A DNA stretch of 64,000 nucleotides from Acholoe squamosa (GCA_949317995.1 OX439046.1:40460002-40524001), one strand, 5' to 3'. Positions 1 through 12,815 are shown, counted from the stretch's first letter. Notes: generated by a model from the letters alone, not told the origin. Made by a program: numbers and translations.

Positions 1-390
1 TGCGTGCAGGCAGTGTGGTGCACTGCGTGCAGGCAGTGCGGTGCACTGCGTGCAGGCAGTGCGGTGCACTGTGCGTGCAGGCAGTGCGGTGCACTGTGTG
101 CAGGCAGTGCGGTGCACTGTGTGCAGGCAGTGCGGTGCACTGTGTGCAGGCAGTGCGTTGCACTGTGTGCAGGCAGTGCGGTGCACTGTGTGCAGGCAGT
201 GTGTTGCACTGTGTGCAGGCAGTGTGGTGCACTGTGTCTGTGTGCAGGCAGTGTGGTGCACTGTGTGCAGGCAGTGTGGTGCACTGTGCACAGGCAGTGT
301 GTTGCACTGTGTGCAGGCAGTGTGGTGCACCATACGCAGGCAGTGTGGTATACTGTGTGACGGCTGTGTGGTACACTATGTGCAGGCAGA
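1..390. repeat. 23-bp minisatellite, about 16 copies
   Basis: A head-to-tail repeat with unit close to GCAGGCAGTGCGGTGCACTG plus 3 bases, starting outside the window. Copies are cleaner at the left and drift toward the right end near 390. Because 23 is not a multiple of 3, all three plus frames stay open and give overlapping Cys-rich pseudo-proteins; these are repeat artefacts. Confidence 0.93.
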
Positions 391-1566
391 CCACATTCCA
401 TGTCATATGAGCCTCGGGCACGTACAACTCAAACTTTGTGCTAATGTACTATAGGACTAGGACTCTTATATATAAACTCAAGAACGGCATTAAAGCTAGT
501 ATAAAAGCTGATATAGCAATGTCTGATATGTATTTGAAAGAATTATATACCCCTTCCCCAGTCATAGGGTGCCATTTGTTCTGGTAAGTTATGGCTCATT
601 ATGTGTATACCGTTGGACTTATGTTTCAACAGGTCTCTCCTCTTTGGTGGAAAGAGAAACTACTTGGTTAATAACTTTTTGTCATAGCCTGCTGGTGGCA
701 GCACTAAGAGGTCTGCTCTGCTGTAAGGTATCGAAATCAAAACCATCACTATTAAAGAATAGGCTGCTTTATGGCTTCAGATGGCGCCACTGTGCTGGTG
801 CAATCATGACTGCTTGTTGACATTGATAAAATTCTGGAAGCATTTTAATTTAACACATATAAATGCTTAAATTCAGCATGGTTAGAATGCACTGAATGTA
901 TCGAGATTGTGCCTGGATACTTGCACAAAAAGGTTGATGATAGATATGCAGAATGTTGAAAATCTATATACTTTAGCTCTTTCTCCAGTTTAAAAACTCA
1001 TCTCCCCCATTACAAAATAAAAGCTTTTTGTTGACAGGGTGCCCGCTTCTTTGGGAACCGGAACTGTGAAGCACACAGTTCTACACCTTCATTTTCCTGT
1101 GAAAAAAATAGACTGCATCTTTTTCAAATAACGCTTGTGAGAGTAGATGGGATGGATATTGGTTGGGGGTGATACACGTTGACGTTCTCTTAAAGTGTTT
1201 GACAAATATGGATGGATGTTTGAGCGGTTGAGGTAGTCAATCTACTCAACCTTTACGATCTGAGAACATCTGTTTGATATCATATAACATAGTTCTAATA
1301 ACTTTACTTTAATTACATCAGTTATTGGGGTATAATCAGGGTGAATGTATGCATGAGGTAAAAATGTAATATCTTGTCGCATCTAGGCATACAGTTTGAC
1401 GGTAATGATGTGGTCATATATATTATATATTCTGTATTATCAATGATAAATAATCACTACTTCATATTTACACAACAGTCCCAGGTCGGTATCAATAATT
1501 AGTATTAGCATTTGTGGAATGGCTCAATCATCTATGGAGTCCACCATTGCCAATACTCGTCTCAGC
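391..1566. other. unassigned intergenic sequence
   Basis: AT-leaning sequence with no ORF of protein-like composition, no repeat and no recognisable element end. Confidence 0.5.
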
Positions 1567-1764
1567 ATGGTGTTTTACATAGATAGATACATACAGATGG
1601 AGCTTTACTACGCATGAAGTGAGGTCCAAACAATGGTGTTTTACATAGATAGATACATACAGATGGAGCTTTACTGCGCATGAAGTGAGGTCCAAACAAT
1701 GGTGTTTTACATAGATAGATACATACAGATGGAGCTTTACTACGCATGAAGTGAGGTCCAAACA
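1567..1764. repeat. 66-bp tandem repeat, 3 copies
   Basis: Three adjacent copies starting at 1567, 1633 and 1699, each beginning ATGGTGTTTTACATAGATAG and ending GAGGTCCAAACA; a fourth copy starts at 1765 but diverges at once. Copies differ at only a few bases. The unit is 22 codons long, so the minus strand reads open with a repeated peptide; there is no sign this is a gene. Confidence 0.93.
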
Positions 1765-2245
1765 ATGGTGGTTTACAGCAAGGACTATGCTGCCTACCCA
1801 TTACCGTCAGCGCATGTGCGCGTGATGTCTAAAACATGGACCCACAACCACCATAACAACTGAGTAAGCAGGATGATATATACTAAAACCAATGGTGAAT
1901 TATATATTATCACCCAAACTGATGTAACAGAACCTATTTAAGCGGTGCTATCGGTGCTCCACAATATGTGACTGTCAGCTTTAAAGGTTACAAGCAGAAT
2001 AGCTTGGTCTTCTGTCAATGGTAGAGTACCTGCACACCACTGGTCAGAAAGGTGTAGATGATTATATCGGCAACTATCAAATACAATATTTTAGTACTGA
2101 CAACTTCCAGTACATGTGTTGCAACCACTAGTTGTATAAAGCAAACTTGTGATGTAACACCGTAAATGGAAATTCAGATACATATATCGGAGGTCAGAGT
2201 GCATTATACGTCTTCAGCGTGTATATTTAAAACCTATGATCAATC
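1765..2245. other. unassigned intergenic sequence
   Basis: No gene, repeat or element ends seen. Confidence 0.45.
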
Positions 2246-2579
2246 CAGAGGCGTAGGAAGCAAATCTTCATGGGGGGGGCCCAGGGGGGGCCCCATCCCA
2301 GCCACCATAAATTGCTGGCTTGAGCACGCTGGTGTTGATGCATCACTGTATTGGATTTATATAAAAGAATACTCCTTGATGACTTATCTTTAAACAAATC
2401 TGCCATTTCCCCTATCTTAATTACATATTTGTCCAATTTGAGTGCTGAGCTGTGGGAATCTTGTATATTTTATAGGGGGCTTGACTTATTTTTGGGGGGC
2501 CCAGACATATTCAGGCCCCACCTCCTCTGTGATTGGGGGGGCCCGGGCCCCCCTGCCCCCCCCTTTTCCTACGCCCCTG
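2246..2579. mobile_element. MITE-like element, family A (CAGRGGCGTAGGAAG ends)
   Basis: The left end CAGAGGCGTAGGAAG and right end TTCCTACGCCCCTG form terminal inverted repeats with about one mismatch. TCAATC lies immediately outside both ends (2240-2245 and 2580-2585), a likely 6-bp target-site duplication. The interior has long G runs near the left end and C runs near the right. It has no coding capacity. A second copy lies at 22483-22638, so this is a dispersed nonautonomous DNA element; the superfamily is not determined. Confidence 0.8.
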
Positions 2580-3304
2580 TCAATCTCAATGCAATATTCA
2601 CTTGCTGAGACGAACGCCCTTCGCTTGATATGAATCAAATGCAGAGGCATCCTCCTTGGTAACCTATGCCTATTCCTGAGTGGTGAGATGAATTGCTTGA
2701 TAAATAAGTTATCATGATCGCAAATTAGGTGTTGGCTTAATCATGTTGTCAGGACTTAGTAGCAAAAGAAAGTACTTTATAAACGTATCCGTTTTGTTAC
2801 CAAAACGGGATTTACACTTTGTGTTTTTGAGACATAAGCGAAATTGCATTGTCAGCAGTGACGACAAAACAGATGCGCAAAAACTAAATTGCATCATTGA
2901 AAGGTGAGCTAGATAAGAACGAGGGGCAAATCGAATCCCCCTCCCACTGTTCAGTCATTTCCCGTGTCTGTTTAAACGATAATCGTTAAAGGTTCCATTG
3001 TTGGCCATTTTGACTACATTTAAAACAATCGTTTGTCACAGACAGAGGTGGGAAATGATATCGTTGGTGATATTTATCTGAAGTGTCATCATTAAGTTTA
3101 TGTGATATATTAAAGGTGAAATAAAACAAGATTGTTCCACCGAAATTCCAGCTTCCTAGGTATATTATTTCTCATGGGCTAGTCAAAGGTACAGGCTAAT
3201 TCGGCAAATGCCAGTCTAGGGTCTAAGACCGAAGTGAGCCATTGGCGTGGAAATAACCATCGCTGTGCGCCAAACAGAGAGAGGACCAGAAATGGACTGG
3301 GACC
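2580..3304. other. unassigned intergenic sequence
   Basis: No supported gene or repeat. The sequence is ordinary AT-leaning DNA with stops in all frames. Confidence 0.45.
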
Positions 3305-3505
3305 CAGACCAGTGAGTGAGTGAGTAATAGATTTTTAACGCCATTTCGACAGCTAAGGTCATATTCATGGCGAGAACGACATTACACAATTTCACAGAGG
3401 AATGTGTCAGTGCCCGCGCATATGTGCACCACACATATCCTGAGGGGAGAGGAAAGATGAGAAGTAGACCCTTTTAAGTGGGCTTGGGAAGTCCGGGGAC
3501 CCAGA
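3305..3505. mobile_element. SINE-like dispersed repeat, copy 1
   Basis: This stretch, starting GTGAGTGAGTGAGTAATAG, then TTTTTAACGCCATTTCGACA and continuing to about 3505, reappears inverted at 33480-33690 with many substitutions. The arrangement GTGAGTGAGT, ACGCC and a later GGCG recalls a SINE family widespread in molluscs, but that comparison is from memory. No tRNA-derived head or poly-A tail could be placed, so the boundaries are approximate. Confidence 0.6.
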
Positions 3506-3520
3506 CCAAGACGTATTGGA

Positions 3521-3656
3521 GGAGTGCACGTGAGGCTGTGTGGGGTGGAGGACGTAAGAAGGATGTGGACACTGGAGGGAGTAGTGAAGGAGTGCATGTG
3601 AGGCTGTGTGGGGTGGAGGACTTAAGAAGGATGTGGACACTGGAGGGAGTAGAAGA
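3521..3656. repeat. 68-bp tandem duplication
   Basis: Two adjacent copies start GGAGTGCACGTGAGGCTG (3521) and GGAGTGCATGTGAGGCTG (3589) and run through GGATGTGGACACTGGAGGGA. They differ at a few bases. Confidence 0.88.
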
Positions 3657-3769
3657 CGGAGTGTAAAGTAGTGTGCACAATAGGAGAAACCCTATCTGGC
3701 CCCAGCTCGTCTCTGGCACCTAGCGTTTGTGGGTAAAAGAAGTTTTTTCTGCTGGTTGCTGTAGTGCTA

Positions 3770-4073
3770 CACTGAAAACATGGAAGATCAGAAACTAGTC
3801 AGCGGTGACCACTTTAGGTCCTCAAGTTGACAATACCTAAAACTACAGCTTTAGGTAGTCAAAATGATGACTTTAGATCTTCATCCTGACGACCTGAGTC
3901 ATCAGGATGACAATACTGACAGTACAGAGTCGTCATATTGATGACTCAGGTCATCAGGATGACGACTTGAAGTCGTCATTTTGACTACCTAAAGTTGTAG
4001 TTTTAGGTATCGTCAACTTGAGGACCTAAAGTGGTCACCGCTGACTATTTTCAGAATTTCTAGGTTTGCAGTG
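3770..4073. mobile_element. foldback element with TA-CACTG ends (Tc1/mariner-like MITE)
   Basis: CACTG...CAGTG ends are flanked by TA on both sides (3768-3769, 4074-4075). Inside, the arm from 3797 (AGTCAGCGGTGACCACTTTA) is repeated in reverse complement up to 4046, giving arms of roughly 85-100 bp that nearly fill the element. It has no ORF. The element at 60138-60391 has the same ends and architecture but a different interior; a fragment of this copy's arm also occurs at 25388-25440. TA duplication and CACTG ends suggest mobilisation by a Tc1/mariner-type transposase (inference). Confidence 0.85.
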
Positions 4074-4673
4074 TAGTCTGTAGGCAGGTACCTCACGTAG
4101 TAATCTTCCCCAGAAAATGGGGACCATCATCCCCATACACGAGAGAGGTATTCCCTAGAATCCTGACCGGGCGAGACTGGGAGAGACCCAGGCACAGACG
4201 CTGCACTAAGGTTAAAGGTCTTCAATAAAGGTCCCCCAGGCAGGCAGGCGTCACATCAAGGCTGAGTAAAATGAAGGGTAAGAGAAGGGTTAAATAGATA
4301 GGGATATGGTTTCCAGTGTGATACCTACACAGACAGAAAAAGTATGTGGGGTTGGGAACAAAGGTCAGCTTATAAAACTCGATCCTTTTACAAAACATAT
4401 CTATAGAGTAGGGGAAAAAATCAACAACAAAAAAACACTCCAACATTTGTTCACCTAGGTGCGAGAGATGTGCAAAGTAGGCAGCAGAGCTCCTGTGTGT
4501 ACAGAGAGGCAGGGCGTGTTGGCTGACTTCTGCACCCTTATTGGGGTAGTTAATCCACACGTGTCATGATGATGATCTACACCGACCTGTATTTATAAAG
4601 CGGTTACTGTAAGCTACTCCTACAACACCTGCCAGGCAGGGTGGCAAACAGAGAGGTGGCAGAGTGTGGCAAG

Positions 4674-4674
<1 letters not shown>

Positions 4675-4734
<60 letters not shown>
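4675..4734. repeat. (GA)n microsatellite
   Basis: About 60 bp of nearly pure GA with single interruptions. It produces Ser/Leu pseudo-ORFs on the minus strand. Confidence 0.95.
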
Positions 4735-5640
4735 GCAAGGGGGTAGGTGGGAGACAGGGAACTGGGTGGAAAGTAAGGAGGGACACTGACATATTGGCCA
4801 TATGTACCCGGTGAACATACGATACATTGCTTACTTTTAGTTACTCAACACGCATTTAGACTGCCTGGGCGAGTGCATGTCGGAGGTTGGGGTGCTAGAT
4901 GGTAAGTGGGTAGTGTGTTTACCCCCGAATTGAAACAATCGACCTACAACATAATAAAACCCATCAATAGAAAGGTTAATATGTTTGAAAGAAAACACAG
5001 CAAATCCCATGTTGGTAGATTTTCTAGTTCCTGACATATTGATGGAAATGTGTAGTAAATTCCTTATAACTTTCTCTTATGTGAAATAGTACACTATTAG
5101 ATGTGCCTACCTCCCGGGGCCTACCTCCATGATAATCATCTTGATTTCTCATGTCAGTTTGAGCTGCTCAGTCCTCCAGGGTGTGAGTAGTGACACTTTT
5201 AATAAACATAGGAAAGTGGAGGATAGCCACAAATGTAGACCAATGTATCCCCTGGTGTATTGATAGAAGTACCACAAGGCACGGATTTACAATCATACAC
5301 CATGCCTCACATTCCCCTACTACCCAGGTATAGGCCTATATTCCTGTACCGCATGCTCTTGGGGGGGGGGGGGCATTTTCATGGCACTCAGCAGTGCAGT
5401 TGAACGCCCTGAAGTGGGTCGAGGCCATTTCTCCTTGATCAAGTGCTGACAAATGTAGGCCTGTAAAGACGCACCACAATGAGTCATATTGATATTTAGA
5501 GATTAGGATTCAAAGCTGTATGTTCCATCGACTTTAAGTAGGTATTTCCCTTCTTGGATATCATTTTTCAGTTCCCCCTCTGTGTTTGGTGTTTATGTTT
5601 AGTATGCATGCTGACGACATAAGGTGCACAGATTCTCAAG
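4735..5640. other. unassigned intergenic sequence with a G homopolymer
   Basis: No gene seen. A run of about a dozen G occurs near 5360. Confidence 0.45.
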
Positions 5641-5935
5641 TAGCAGTTGCCAGTTGTGGTTGCTAGTTGCCATGTATGGGGAATAGTACTACACATTAGC
5701 TTTTACCAAATGGTTGTGAGTTAAGGTGTAGCTCTTGTAGGCTGCATGTTGCCACTTGTGTTGCCAGTTGGTGTTTGCCAGTTAGCAGATTAAAGTTGAC
5801 AATTGAAGTTGTCAGTCGGCCCTTGATGTCTGCAAGTTAGCATTTGAAAGTCGACATTTCAGATTGCCAGTTGCCACTTGTTGTTGCCAGTTAGCATTTG
5901 AGAGTTGACACTTGGGGTTATTAGTTGCCACCTAT
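5641..5935. repeat. degenerate GTTGCCAGTT repeat region
   Basis: Many irregularly spaced copies of GTTGCCAGTT / GTTAGCATTTG-like words over about 300 bp, with no fixed period. It looks like an old, decayed short-unit tandem array. Confidence 0.6.
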
Positions 5936-5960
5936 GTATAAAAGGTTTGTTCTGTTAAGA

Positions 5961-6836
5961 TGGGTCGCTACCGTTGAAATTGAAACTACTGCACAGGTCT
6001 CTCCGCATATATAAGTTATACTCATTAGAATTAGATCAGTTTTTTTATGTGAACATACCTAGATACACCTTGAATAAATTGAGCTTTTTATGCCATTTTG
6101 AAATCTTTTTGTCAATTTGTATCTTGATTTTTTAATCATTCTTCAATGCTCTTTGTACCTGATAACCTTTACTCTCACAGGATCCAGACAGTAAGATAGA
6201 AGTGATATACTACTCAGGATGACTAAGGGTATATAATGAATCAGTTCTATGAGAAGTATTTATGTATTTTACCCACCAGGTAGTGCTTTGAATGTGGGGT
6301 TTAGTCAATTTATCTAGTACTTTTGTTTATTATAAATGGCAAAAACTTCAGAATTACGCTCGGGACCCCATATCAAAATTGCTCTTATCTTAGAGCAAAT
6401 TATCTGAACAATTTTTAGGTAGGTTTAAGAAAAATCTGGTGGCTAAAAATAAATGATCTAATCGTTTTTCTTATAAGATAGCAGGAATTTGATCCTAACT
6501 TTTTGTCGAAACATAAAGGAAATACCCATAATTCAATGTAATGGGGGTAAAAAGAAAAATACTTGATAAACATCAATATTAGAACATTCATCATATGAGG
6601 TTTTAAATCTCTGTGATTGATACTTATCTCAGAAAAAAAATCCCCAAATCTGGTACATTATTATTTCGATTTTTAGGTGAAAATAAAAATACTTTTACTT
6701 TTCAAAATTCACTAGTAAAAAGAGTAGCACGGTACCCCCTATTCTTCTTTTCAAAATTCTATTCTAGATGATATAAAGTACATGAGACCAAAAAATGGAG
6801 GATTTCTAGGATGTTTGATTCAATGGTAGCGACCCA
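5961..6836. mobile_element. 876-bp nonautonomous DNA element with TGGGTCGCTACC inverted ends
   Basis: The left end TGGGTCGCTACCGTTGAA is matched by the right end TTCAATGGTAGCGACCCA, an 18-bp terminal inverted repeat with one mismatch. The interior is AT-rich with no long ORF, so the element is nonautonomous. No convincing target-site duplication is seen (left flank ends TTAAGA, right flank starts CCGTAA), so the superfamily is undetermined. Confidence 0.72.
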
Positions 6837-7542
6837 CCGTAAATTAACATTATACCACGGTTATAGATCTACTTCTGGCACTCAAATGAATGGCTTAGAC
6901 CTGGATAACTTTATATGAAATAATGGCCGTTTGTTCACAGCATCAGCAGCCTAGTTTACATGATAGGAATTAGTGTTTCGATCATGTCTTTTTGATATAA
7001 CCAATAACAGCTTAAAATGCATACCTATGATTAGCTTGCATTGTGAATGATTGAGCTTACATCATGAATATGAGGGTTTACGTTTTATTCTTGGAATGTT
7101 ATGAAAAATAGGGGTGATTCGTGGTAAAAATGGAATGCCGGGTAGTACATAGATAACTCAGCACTCTGGCTGCTTAATAATGCTAATGCATAAGGCAAAC
7201 CCTCATGCATTAGCAGTGGCTGGCTAGCATTTGTGCTAGGTTATCCACATATCATTTCTTTACCATTTGAAAACATACTCACCTACGATTATGTTTTCAC
7301 ACAAGTTATTCACAGGTTGCTATAGACGGATAGCCAAAATTAGCACTAATATTTGACTAACTTAAGTTAGTTAATAACTATAAGATACCCAACTATGTTA
7401 TTATCAGTGAAGTCATGCACGGAATATGTCTTACAATGCTATAGACTTGTTTGTTGTCTATTTCCTTTTGACATAAACGGTTTCATACAATCTCTCCTAA
7501 TTAGGGTTGTAACACACCAATTTAGTCTCTGCGGCTATTTAA

Positions 7543-7544
<2 letters not shown>

Positions 7545-7614
<70 letters not shown>
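7545..7614. repeat. (TA)n microsatellite
   Basis: Uninterrupted TA dinucleotides for about 70 bp. Confidence 0.98.
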
Positions 7615-7615
<1 letters not shown>

Positions 7616-8233
7616 TCAAGAAATTCTTCAGTAATAGATATTAAATATGTAACTCCCATTTGAGGTGGGAATTGTTATATTTCAACATCTCATTTTGGCT
7701 CGTGGAAGAACGTTACTAGAATGCAATTATATGTCATGCCTTTAATTGTCAATAAATTTCAAACCTTCTATTGAAATCATACAAACCTATATCAGATTAA
7801 ATGGAAAAAGGTATACTATATTGATAAACAAATTGCGCAAATAAAGAGTGAAATTTGGTTTAAGGAAAAAGAGAATAAGTTCTCTTTTAAGAATAATTGA
7901 CCATTGATAAGAATGATTAAAAAACACCAACAATTGTAGAGTACAAGCGTGTCTCAACTATGCGCCTATTATGTTAGTGCTTAGAATTGAGAAGAAAGAA
8001 CCATGTTGCACCAACTTACCAGTTGCCTTATCTCAACACGACTTACCTGAAACTAAACAACCACAGGCTCAGTGTGTTACAATAACCATCAATTCCTACT
8101 TTTACAAGACCTTCTTTATAAATATCATCTTATATCAGAATCAAACAATAGGCAATAGCCCTTAGTAAATAGCCAGATTAAGAAGCATTTACCTCTATCA
8201 AGAGACTTAGATACATATGTGACACAATCTGCG

Positions 8234-8420
8234 AAAAGGGGGCTTAGGGCGTACTAAGACCCCTCTTTGCAGTACATGTCACATATATGTATTTTAACAG
8301 GGTAAATTATACATCAAAGGGACACAGGGGGTGCCCTATTATTATCATGTAAAAGGGCACCTCAGAGAAGTGCCCTCTTATTAGCATGTGCCACCCTGAT
8401 AGACTAAGAAGCAGTCCCAC
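8234..8420. repeat. cluster of short inverted repeats
   Basis: AAAGGGGGCTTAG (8234 on) pairs with CTAAGACCCCTCTTT just downstream. Next comes GGTGCCCT...AGGGCACC, and then another AGGGCACC...GTGCCCT. The stems overlap and could switch between alternative pairings. Function unknown. Confidence 0.5.
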
Positions 8421-11387
8421 CATGGTCACTATAGGCGGGAGGAGTGCATCAGTCTATCACGGATAAATATGGATTTCCTGTCCATCTAAGCCCTCCCATC
8501 ATCCCACCAAGTCAAGGTTGAGAGCCCTCCTACCAAACCATATCACCCCTGCCAGATTGGGGGCACAGTCTATTGGTATCGGTAATGGCTTAGGCCGCCA
8601 TTCTCTATGTGAGGATATATTGTGGGATGCCCTCATGAATCTGATTACACAGTAACTAGCGTACATCGATCTACTTCACAGCAGACCTATATATTTGTAT
8701 TGTGTTTTGCCTATCATATTTTCGCTGAGAATCCAGCGCAATCCAAAAGTCGTCAGTGGTAATTATTTAAGGTGTGTCAAAAGGAGGTGCTCATAATTCC
8801 ATCTATAGGTGATTGGGCGACTGAGGGTGGGGGGCAATTGTAGGTGTGGGTGAAATCTAGTTCTTACATGTAATAGCCTGAACCCCACCCCACCCGAATA
8901 TACATGATATGATGCCCAGGGCAATGGGAGAACACTTATGCTTTAAACTTCTAGAAAAGTAGAAATATATAGCTTTTTTTTCATTTCTATCCAGTCAATA
9001 CAAAAACTCACAGGACACTGGCATTTGCCGGCAAAACTACTGCCGGGCCTGCACAGATTGCCAGACTGCCTGACCGAATAATTGGCTGTAATCTGAGGAC
9101 CTTGGCCTACATTTTGGTTTTCATGGCTTGCAAATCGCACCATTATTAAAGATTTTACAGTCTGTACCAAAAGACATTACCTTTTGTGAAAGATTTAAAA
9201 CGTAGATGATTGAAAAATGTGAGTTCATTCCTGTTTTTCATGCTTTCTCTCCTGACAATAACATTGTGCAGGTCCTGCAAAAAAAAATCAATCCAGGTTG
9301 TGGAATGAAAAATGCTGCAGGACCGAATGGCCTGTGTCGGCAAAAATCTTTCGTATATATTGAGGGTCTATCATAAGCCAACTTCCAAGCATGTGCTGCT
9401 AACTTTTGGAGCTATTCTAGTTAAAGCATGCCAATTCTAAGAAACTAGATGTAAGGCACAGGAGACACGGATTCCTTCAAAAGTCGGATTTCCAATAAAA
9501 AGAACAATATAAAAGCCAAAGAAAAGATTGATCAGACCAAAACGATGGCCATCGGTGTATGGAATAGTGGACATGGGTAGAGATACCAGATACACATGCG
9601 TTATAGTTCTAAATGTCCGGAGGTCTTGTGCCTAAGTAGCCACAGGCTGGTATAAAGTATAAAGTATCAGTATAGTCTCATGCTAACAGTGCTACCTCCT
9701 CTTATAAGCCTCCCTAATGAAGGCTGGGCATGAAACACAGAGCACAAAGTGATTAGCACAAGGCTGCTTACTCATATAGCCCTGTACCATTCCATACCTA
9801 TCCCGTCCCTCTCATCTTTAACCCACCACCAGCGTCTTGCTAGTTTAATGGCGCTACCAGCTGACGCAGCAGGGGAGTAGCACGAAAACACTACTAAACT
9901 GCTTTGGTGCTCGCCACTTTGATCCCTGTGTATCTACTACATTACAGGAACTAACAAATGCTGACGCCATAGCCTCCTCCAGATAGTAGAGCTGCTTATA
10001 TACTCATGGCCTTTAACAACACAACATACACTGCAACACAACAAGGTAGCCCTGCCTTCCCATTCTATCGCCGTATAGGCATACAGGTTCAAGACCAATA
10101 GAGTCTGCTTTGTACCAGCACCACACAGAGTAGTACAGTGAGATGGCAGTATGTCTCAGGACGCTCCCCAGTGCGCAATGGCAACAGTAACAGGCACAGG
10201 ACACAGAGAGGTGCATGGATATGGGGTTCCTCTGCACTTGATATGGTAACAATAATAAAGTTGATATATGAGGTAGCAGGGTGAACATAAGCCAGCACCA
10301 GCAGAGAGGAATGAGGCCTTGTTTACTTGAGCGTGTGTGTGTATATAGCGTGTGCACATGTATATATTTCACACAACTAGAACCCAGCGCGGAAAGGCTA
10401 CAACTATGCTACATATACAGTCATTACTCGAACTACACTTGTGGATAAGGAATAATGACAAAGGCTGGCAATTGTCCACTTCCATTTGGCCTTGCAGCTG
10501 CTTCTGCCTGATACATTTATAGGTTTTGGATTGTACAGCCCTGGTACAGTAACCCGACCTCATCCACAAGGTCTCGCACTAACACGCAACCAATAACAGG
10601 TGTTTGTGACAGGGGACCTTGTCACTTGTGACACCTAAGTTTGTACTGTTAATGATGTACGTATATACCTACAGCCTATGACTATCCTGTTAATGATGCG
10701 CATACATCTACAGCCTAAGGGTGTACTGTGAATGATATATCACACACATGCACTGCAAACCAGCCCTTAATCTGGGCATACAGTCCAAGAAGAAACTCCA
10801 ATCATATTGTGTAATCAGCAGGATAGTTCTACCTAGAACGAAGGGTAACGATTTCTGTACTTGCCTCAACAACATCCTTATACGTACATATTATTGACAT
10901 CTGTAATTGATGGGTAACAATATATAACCAAATATCATACGTGCCAAATGGCTCATTTCAAGGGAAATCTGAAAGAGAATTGGGCACACAATCAAAACTA
11001 CAAGCAATTGGTCCCTGACGAGTATTAGTGTCTACCCCTGATGTATGTTTTCTGTTGAAACAAACAAGTCCGCTTTTCAATACAGCCGTCTTTTAAGCAA
11101 TATATATAATAAAGGATCTGTGGTGTCATGAATGCGAATCACCTACTCTATCAGTTTATACAGAATGGTGATGCCAACAAAACTGTCGGAAATCACCATC
11201 TAAATCGACCGGCCATCAGTGACACCGGGTCTGAATGTGTATATGTTGTTAGCAAAAAGGGGAAACATGACGTACCAGTTTGGAAATATACTACTTAAAT
11301 CATATCATCAGTATACACACTACCTAACACTAGAGCACATTTTGTCTTAGAGGCTACCTGAATAAAAAAAAAAAACAGTACTGATAA

Positions 11388-12815
11388 GTGAATGAAGTTC
11401 TGTCATTCATTGACTTGCTGCATGATATGATAGGCATTGAAACCTCCCAATCTGTTCCTCCAAATAGTTCTCCGATATCATATAGATCTCTAAAAAGAAT
11501 AATAGCATGGCTTATCCATCTACGATCAGCAATGGCATACATCGTTAGGTGGTCAAGATGTTGTTCCAGTTTAGGGTCGGTAGGTTGTATAGAAATGCTA
11601 TGTGCTTCTATTATGGGAACTAAAGGTACTAATATAGTATGTACGGTGTACAGACCACCAAAGGGTGATATTGAAAAGTTTTTTTCATAAATTGAATACG
11701 TCATTGGGGATCTGACAAGGAACAACATGAACAAATTGATTTTGATTGGTGACTTTAATATTGATTTACTTGATGTTAAATTACAAGATTTAAGTGACAA
11801 GCTTTATAAATACAATGATGCAATATGGTCTTCTAAATTATATATAAAAAAAGCCCACATGTACACCAGAAAACCAGAAAGATTCATGCTTGAATTTGAT
11901 TTTCACCAATATTGGTATGATATAGAATTCTGATGTAATACCTTTTGATATTAGTGACCATCATATTATATATGGTATAATTTCATTGAGACAAAAGGTT
12001 AATGATAGTACAGAATATGTATGTAGGTCTTTGAAGGGATACAATGTTGAGCGACTCCTTAAAATGTTTTGAATTTAAATTGGGAAATATTTTACAATAA
12101 TGTTAACCCTGATTGGTTATGGTCTTATTATATAAATAATTTGCAAAGTATTTTGGATGAAATGTGCCCTTTTAAAACTTTCAAAATAAAAAACAAAACA
12201 AATGAAGAATGGATTAATTCAGAACTTCTTGAAGAAATACAAACAAAAGATAGACTTTTAGCAAGATCATACAAAACAAAAAATGAAATAGATAAAAGGA
12301 TAGCTAAGGAAGCAAGAACAAATATTAGTCAAAAGATATATGATACACGACAGAATCATATTATGGCTCTAACAGAGGAGTGTAAAAAAAACTCAAAAAG
12401 ATTTTGGCGAGAAATTTCGAAACATTTACCATCAAAAAGGAATACAATGCCCATACAACCTGCACAAGATTATGGCACATTTATTGAGAATACTGATATT
12501 CCAAGTTATATAAACAATTATTTTGGTAATATAGGTAAAAATCTTGCAAAAAATTTAAACAATGTTTGGTCATATGATGGAAAGTACAGTTCAGATGTTA
12601 CTATAAGTGAAATAGAGGCAACCGATGAAGACATCATAAAGTTTATAGAAGAAATAAATATAACGAAATCTTCCTCAGTAATGGGTATTAAATCAAATAT
12701 ATTAAAATCAATACTTTTGAATACTATACCTCAATTGAAACATATTTTTCATGTATCTTTACAATACGGAGTAGTACCTAATTATTGGAAAATAGCAAAA
12801 GTTGTTCCTATTCCC
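11388..12815 (+). pseudogene. non-LTR retrotransposon endonuclease and RT N-terminal part (broken)
   Basis: Three frames together read as the end of an APE-type endonuclease and the start of an RT. At 11640-11690 is TVYRPPKGDIEKFFS, ending in TAA. At 11727-11790 is LILIGDFNIDLLD, matching the endonuclease GDFN motif. From 12069 an open stretch has EEWINSELLEEIQTKDRL, then RFWREISK, SVMGIKSNILKS and IAKVVPIP, which resemble the region leading into RT motif 1. The missing 5' part, the stop at about 11688 and the frame change near 11935 make it non-functional. Composition is AT-rich and Lys/Asn-heavy. Confidence 0.85.

Larger units (their letters stand above)
6837..11387. other. gene-free interval
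   Basis: About 4.5 kb with no supportable gene. It contains a (TA)n tract (listed separately), a hairpin-prone stretch at 8234-8420, and scattered ORFs under 120 codons with low-complexity or unremarkable translations. Nothing else is recognised. Confidence 0.5.

Noticed and set aside
4-454. Three overlapping Cys-rich ORFs at the left edge
   Set aside because: All three frames are open because a 23-bp unit without stops is repeated; no coding gene reads three ways.
4564-4827. Ser/Leu-rich ORFs on the minus strand
   Set aside because: Translation of a (GA)n microsatellite; the same applies at 54688-55098.
11354-11800. 148-codon minus-strand ORF
   Set aside because: Antisense shadow of the LINE endonuclease on the plus strand.
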